This document shows, in pieces, positions 57,916 to 64,000 of a stretch of 64,000 nt of DNA. This DNA is from Antitrichia curtipendula (lineage: Eukaryota > Streptophyta > Bryopsida > Hypnales > Leucodontaceae): NCBI GenBank assembly GCA_951230915.1, contig OX579638.1:11798696-11862695 (forward strand). The letters run 5' to 3'. A program made the translations under genes and the position numbers. The notes beneath the pieces were generated by a model, which saw nothing but the letters and a program-made list of their open reading frames with translations, searched no databases and had not been told where the DNA came from. Position 1 is the first letter of the stretch; every line of letters begins with the position of its first letter.

Positions 57916-60569
57916 TGTTCTTTCAAGTGCTCCTATGAAGTACTAACAAGTTAACCTAAAAAACAAGTTATAAAGAGGTTTAAGGAGTTCTCCAACATGA
58001 TGAAGGATGTATGACTATGATATCAACTTCTAGAACTTGTAATGTGTGATGTATGAAGGTGCTCTTTGCCATCGATTGTGAGTATGTAGAGGCGGGGAGT
58101 TTGTTTAGTAGGTTTGGAGCATGGAATGGGCTTGCGGGGGGACTTTTAGACTTTGGGGACCTTGACTTTGGATCTTGGCGGTATTTTTTAATACCTTGTT
58201 TAAGGCCCCAAATCCCATATCTTCCACATGTGTTTGGAGACTCATCTTTTCTAAGTTGAGTCTTCCACATGATGGAGTGTGAGTTGTGGCCTCATAGCTT
58301 TGTCTTCACTTAGCATGTATACATTCTTTAAAAATGGTGTAGACTTGACTAGATGTTTTGTGAAGTTATTGTCCAAGTCTAGTTGTACCTCCCGGCTATT
58401 GAAACTTCCTTATTTAACTCCTTATCAATATTCTTATTCCCTTCATTGGGAATTTAGGGGATAGGTGAGTCTATGGAATTTAAAGTCGAATCATTTTTTT
58501 TAAAGGATTAATTAACTAATTTAACAAGGTTTTGATATATATATATATATATGTATATACACAAAATCAAACATTAGGAAGAATTAGGGGTTACATTAGC
58601 AAGAAAAATTGTCAAATGAAAGAAAATTAGTTTTGAATTCCAGCACCAACTTGGACCTTAAAATCCAATTTAAGATTTTATGACTCAAATTTGACTTTAT
58701 AATTTCAAGCCTATGGATTAGCAGATGATCATGGAGAGTTTTGGGGGGTCATTTAGATGGTGTTGTGGCAAAATTTTGGGAGTTTTAAGTGTGATTTTGA
58801 ATTTGAACCAAAAATTTCAGCTCACTTGACTTGATCCAAAGACTTAATTTAAAATCCAATATTTAAAACTTGACTTCAAAATTGCAATTCTATGGGTTAG
58901 AAGTACCCATGGGGTGGATTATAGGGGTATTTGGATGATTTTGGTGTGTGTTTTGGGGCAATGGCACAATATGGGTTTCCTAAAGGATTGTCTCACTAAA
59001 ACACTTTCTTTTTTTGACTCATTCAATGTGTGCTAGAAATTACACATTTTTTATTTACATGAATTTTATGACAAATTCATGAGAAAGTTGTAATACTCCA
59101 TTCAAATACAATTGAGTAGGAAATATTGAACAATTTTGATTTTCTTTTTCATTCCTTTGTTGTCAAATCTAAAATTGTTCCAGTTTCAGATTTGAGGCAA
59201 AAGGAACAATCCGAAATACTAATTTATACAAAAATAATTTATAAACACGATAATTAGCTCAAATAATTTTTAAATTATATCCATATTTAATTTTAACTCT
59301 TAATTTGATGTATTACTATATTCTTACCTATTTATGAGAAAATTACAATTTTTATAAAATGACTATAGATTCATAACATCTTTCTTCTAAAACCATATGA
59401 TATACTTAAATACAAACTTAATAAGGTCCATGCCTAGTTGTTTTAATAGAAAACTTTAAATACGTAGTCCTTTCATTCATATAATGCAATCATGTGCTGA
59501 ATATGTTAAATTAGAAAAAAAATTCAATTGTCAAATTTAACCTATATAACGCATGACTGTAGTATATCAACATGCCTTCTATAACACCATGTAATTTTGG
59601 TAATTTTCCAATATTGTTTTCATTTTTGAAAGGACATTTTTCTAAAGTCTAGAGAGTTCGAGAAATGATATCGATATCGTGCCATTGCCCTTTTAGGGGA
59701 TATGGAGAGTTTTGGTGTGCAGGTTTGATCTAAATCCTAGAACTTCAGCACCTATTTGACCCTTAAAAATCTAATTAGGATTTTTTAATGCAAAAAATAA
59801 TATGCAAATTATATCCATAGATCATTATTCAATTTTGGCAGGCCTATAATGGTGTTGTAGGTGTATTTGTAGATGAGTGGGGTGGGTTGGTAACGGTTTG
59901 GCCTTTGCTAGGGCAATAATTCATGTAATTTAGGGTGTTATTAATACACTAGGGACATTAGAACATTACTACTAATATGATTGGATATTATGCATGCAAA
60001 ACTCATAGTCTACAGTTGTATTGTCATTAGCGCAAGTGACCTTTGCTACTTGATTTGTACTATTACTTAGTTATTTAGAATTTAGAGGAATCCAAATTAG
60101 GTCTATTTTAGAATCTTAGTTCCTTTCATAGATTTAGAATAATAGATGTAAGTTTATGGCAATTACACATACATGTTATCTAAATTAAGTACCATGTATT
60201 GGATAAAAAATATACAACACTTGTCATATGTTGACATGATATGATTTTGGCACAATGTATTTGTATACAACAATCAACCTATCTACTTAGGTGTATCCAA
60301 AATTTATGGAAAGGTGCCTTGTGAATTTTATTTTGTTTTAAAATTTTCAATTATTATTCATCATTCATTCATATTTAGGATTATTACTCTAATTTTTGCT
60401 TAATTAATTTCCAAAAAACTCTAGCTTAGCTTGTTGTATTCTATATTAAACACTATAATTTTTTATTGACCTTTAACAAAATTATTTTTTATAAAATAAA
60501 CAGGATTTCAATATTATTAATAAGGTTCATTAAGATTCATTTAACTTCAATAGTAGTATAATAGATGCT
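57916..60569. other. AT-rich intergenic DNA
   Basis: No gene was recognised. It contains a short (TA)n run at about 58536-58560. Nothing else is repeat-like at a scale visible by eye. Confidence 0.55.
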
Positions 60570-63500
60570 TTAATTTTTGCTTTTTATTGCTACTCTTGTT
60601 TTTGCTCTACTTGTCCAATTTTTTAAAGCCACATTAACTTTTGATGATTCCAATACTTTAATTTCACTTTCAATCACCACATCAATTCTTTTTTGCATTC
60701 TTTCTAAGTTTTCTCGAACCCTCACTAATCGCTTTTCTGCAACTTCTTTTATACCATATTGTGCAAAAGACTCTTTGCCAATATAACTAAATACTACAAT
60801 TGCCGTCCCTAGTGTAGTAGATAGAAAATCCAAGAATCAAAACATTATTTTTTTAAATGTTTGGTATAATTTCAAATTACTATTAAGTATCTATTTCAAA
60901 ATAATTATTTTAAAACTCACCGATAAGTGCAATTCCCTGGCTATGTTTAGATGCATAAATCAATATAACAATGCACATTGATATTGGGGAGCATATAAGT
61001 ACTGATAAATGCCAATTATCCAAAACTAAGTTAAATATTTAGCTTAATATGCTCAATTTGATATGATTTACAATGTTTCAAATATTTTCATAATAAAAAT
61101 TTCTAACTTTAGATTTAGAATGCATATAATATAATAAGACTTAAATAAAAATTCTAACTTAAAACAATAGGATTTATAGTAATTAAGCATTTTATTTAAT
61201 ATTGAACATCAATCTATGATATTTTAAATTTTGATGTAATCTAATGTTATATCAAAGACATATTGAATAATTATATCTATAAATATAAATATTTATTATT
61301 ATTATTATTTTATAACAACATTAATCAATTGGCAATTGTTTATAAATGTATTATATATGAAGACAAACGAAGATTTAGAAATACCTACAATTAAGTATAT
61401 TGTTTTCAAAAGGGATTTGATATGGTCGTAAGACATCAGGCTCAGTATAACGCAATTGTATTAATGCGCTAAATTTTAAAATTGTTGAAAGTGCATAGAA
61501 AATCATACCTGCCTATAATATATTTAATGTCTAAAAAATTTCAAAAAAGAAAAAGAAATAGTTGAATTAAAGTATATTTTGATTAAATTTTATTAAAAAA
61601 TTATCTACATGTATTTCATTAATTTAATAAAAAAATACTTAAAATTTTATTATTTTATAAATTACATTATAATACCTCAACAAGGTAATAAAAGTTGAAG
61701 AAACTCAATACAATGGTACATAAAGAAGTAACTAAAATTGCAACAATTGGTGTATGAAACTTTGGATAAAGTATTGTCAAAGCTGCAGGCATCTATTTTC
61801 AATCATTTTTTGTAATCTATACAAAAAAATCTTAAAGTGTACATATTCATAATAGCAAATGATAAAATATCAACTATTGAGATTTAGAAATTTGGTAGAT
61901 ATTATAATAAATGTAATGTCTAATTATCTTTCAAAGATTTTAAATCAATGAATACCTGGTCAACTTGAGCCATTCCATATAAAATACGAGAATTTGTACA
62001 TAATTGAATCAACAAAAGACCCAATATACTAAACATTCCAACAATTCCAATCCAAATCTAAAATACAAATATTTATTTAATTAAATAAACTAATAATATA
62101 TTTTTCTTCTATCAATTTTAAATATTTGAAGCTCAAATTAAAATATAAATGATTAAATTAAAATAACAAGATTGAAGGTTTGAATTGAATTCATGAAGTT
62201 TTTAAAAATGTCATTTGATTAGGTTTGATTTGAAGTATACTTGTCTTCTAAAGAGACATTTGTGTCATATTATTTATAATTGTATTCAAAACTATTTATT
62301 CTTTAACATATAAATTTAAAAATTTACATCTAAGTAACAATGCAATCAATGAGCATCAAGATTTTTTAACAACTAAAGTCCAAATGCCTTCTCTTCATCA
62401 AATTCCACTCAAAATTGTCATTTCTGTTGCAAAGTGCAAAATAATTTAGAAATTATTTTTTTGCATATCTAGTTGTAAATCTTGTAGTAGACTACTATAA
62501 AAATGTGTAGAATAAACTTAATAAACTTTGACCTTGTGGATTGCACAAAATTTGCATTTGAAGTGAAAAAAACCCAAGGTTTTTGCACTTTGTCTACCTA
62601 GATTTGAAGGTTTTAATCTTCTTAACTTATAATTTTTAGACTAACAATATAGAATTGAAATATTTTTACTTATTCAAATTTTCATTTGAAAGTCTAGGAT
62701 TTTTTTTTCAAACGCACTTAATTTTTGTTTTTTAAGAAATTGTTAAGTTGAAGTAGGTCTGAGATTGAAGGAAATTTAAATTACTAATATGTCTAAGATG
62801 AATTGTAATACAATAATATCAATAATGATTTGTTTTGGGCAAGCTAATTGAGCCCCGTCAATCTATGGGTTTTCTTTTGATTGTAAAAATGACATTAAAA
62901 AATGAACGTTGTAAGTTATTTTTTCAAAAAGATGCTTCGACTGCACCCAAAACAAGATTGGCTATAAATTTCTCATCACTAGTACAAATAGAATGAATCA
63001 AACCTTCCTTTTAGACAAAAACAGATTCTATGAAAAATAAAATTTTGAAAATTTGATTTTGATTTTTTGAGATTTTTTTGTCTTGCTTGCCAAACCTCCG
63101 GTTTAGGCGAATAGTATAACTTTTGCTTTCTGGCATTGATTGAAATAAAAATGATATTTTAAGCAAGTTGATGTAATTCTTCTCTTCAAAAAAATTCAAA
63201 AAATTGTGACAAAATTGAAACCACGAGAGCCTATCCAAAATCCATATTGTTCCTCAAGGAGACAATGGGACTTTATTGGTTAATATACACCTTATCTAGA
63301 AAACCTATAAATATGATGAAATCTAATATAAGTTCTTACATTTGATTTATCATGTGAGAATTTTTTTATAGAATTATCTAATTATCTATTTTAGAATGAA
63401 GTAGAACCTTAAAAGAAATGCCGCCAATAATCTTTGCAATATCAACATAAATTCCAACGCTCCAATCTTCATTATTTGGCAATATACTTGAAGCAATAAT

Positions 63501-63612
63501 GAGAGGTAACATATTTGATCCAATTAAAAGTAAAAAACCATAAGTGAAAGCCCGAGGATATGAATAACTTGGAGTTAAGACTTCAGAAGCACATGTTCCA
63601 ACTATATCAAAT
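60570..63612 (-). CDS. APC-superfamily transporter (polyamine/L-type amino-acid permease), 5' partial, last six exons
   Basis: Predicted multi-pass H+-coupled amino-acid or polyamine permease of the plant PUT/LAT group. Minus-strand exons in transcript order: 63612-63408, 62057-61956, 61792-61676, 61512-61389, 61025-60921, 60808-60570, giving 296 aa to the stop. The first visible exon (FDIVGTCASEVLTPSYSYPR) matches the family's FD..GTCAGEV..P...(F/Y)PRA segment, followed by a transmembrane stretch and EDWSVGIYVDIAKIIGG. Later exons give IWIGIVGMFSILG, NSRILYGMA, HTPIVAILVTSL, GMIFYALSTILKFSALIQLR and DVLRPYQIPF, all in family order. The C-terminus is unusually long and charged after the last membrane helix (EVAEKRLVRVRENLERMQKR, coiled-coil-like). 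The exons are about as AT-rich as the introns, unlike the other genes here. Upstream exons lie beyond 63612, mostly off the window. The substrate cannot be told from sequence. Confidence 0.78.
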
Positions 63613-64000
63613 CTGCCAATTTAATAAAATATTTTTAAAAAGTCTTGATAGAAAATAATGTTTATAACATTTTTTCAAGATTAAATTTTTTTTTAACATC
63701 TTTGACTATTTGCCTTTTAAGAAGAGATCTTTAAATAAATAAACAAATAAAAATGTAATAAAATCTATAAAATTAAATAATAATTTTATTTTGAAGATAA
63801 TGTTTTTAAATTAAATTTATTTTATTTTTTTGGTATTACTTCAAATCAAATTTTAAAACATGTGTAAGCTCACATAGAATTATATCATTAATAGTTATAT
63901 CAATAAATGTGAGGCATATAAAATATAAATAGAATAAATCCAGTAACAATAAGGATGCATGTTTTTGAATACTTTCAAGGGCATTCTAAATTAATTCAAG
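63613..64000. other. AT-rich sequence upstream of the first visible transporter exon
   Basis: Probably intron. On the minus strand about 63980-63840 a short hydrophobic open stretch (ASLLLLDLFYLYFICLTF) could be a membrane-helix exon, but I could not join it in frame with confidence. Confidence 0.4.

Overview
This window is nuclear DNA from a photosynthetic eukaryote of the plant lineage (streptophyte). The genes carry many GT-AG introns, and their products match plant families: a plant SERF-like zinc-finger protein, AP-1 gamma-adaptin, NF-YC, a two-RRM glycine-rich RNP and kinesin-5. A seedless lineage (bryophyte, lycophyte or streptophyte alga) seems likely from the divergence of the proteins and an unexpected GH53 galactanase, but the sequence alone does not fix the species. 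There are no bacterial operons, CRISPR arrays, rRNA genes or convincing tRNA genes.

Layout: (1) 1-2.4 kb is AT-rich repeat DNA with a TTAA-flanked inverted-repeat element. (2) 2.4-18.8 kb is a GC-richer gene island holding the SERF-like gene (CDS 3496-3738), a 17-exon AP-1 gamma gene (7982-15251) whose hinge is greatly enlarged by 61-residue repeats, and a two-exon GH53 galactanase gene (17404-18809) preceded by degenerate direct repeats. (3) 18.8-23.5 kb is AT-rich with at least five miniature elements. (4) 23.9-26.8 kb holds an 8-exon NF-YC gene. (5) 27-31.9 kb is AT-rich, with a small GC-rich coding-like fragment and a decayed hAT transposase. (6) 31.9-35.4 kb holds a 6-exon RNA-binding protein gene with G-box and TGACGTC promoter motifs. 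(7) 35.4-44.2 kb is AT-rich repeat DNA. (8) 44.2-52.1 kb holds a 23-exon kinesin-5 gene. (9) 52.1-60.5 kb is AT-rich, with two long foldback palindromes, a complete non-autonomous CACTA element and a TTAA element. (10) 60.57-63.6 kb, minus strand, holds the last six recognisable exons of an AT-rich APC-superfamily (polyamine/amino-acid transporter type) gene.

The genes are individually transcribed housekeeping genes and do not form a pathway: vesicle coat (AP-1), mitotic spindle motor (kinesin-5), CCAAT-box transcription factor (NF-YC), RNA metabolism (RRM protein), membrane transport and cell-wall galactan hydrolysis. I built the exon models by hand from splice sites, reading frame and family conservation. 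All six multi-exon models keep an open frame (AP-1 gamma 1129 aa, GH53 324 aa, NF-YC 250 aa, RRM protein 430 aa, kinesin-5 1012 aa, transporter 296 aa partial). The most notable observations are the AP-1 gamma hinge repeats, the GH53 gene as a transfer candidate, a family of short elements with TTAA-CCC...GGG-TTAA ends like piggyBac, a second family with TA-AGGTA ends, the foldback pair and a captured-exon-like fragment.
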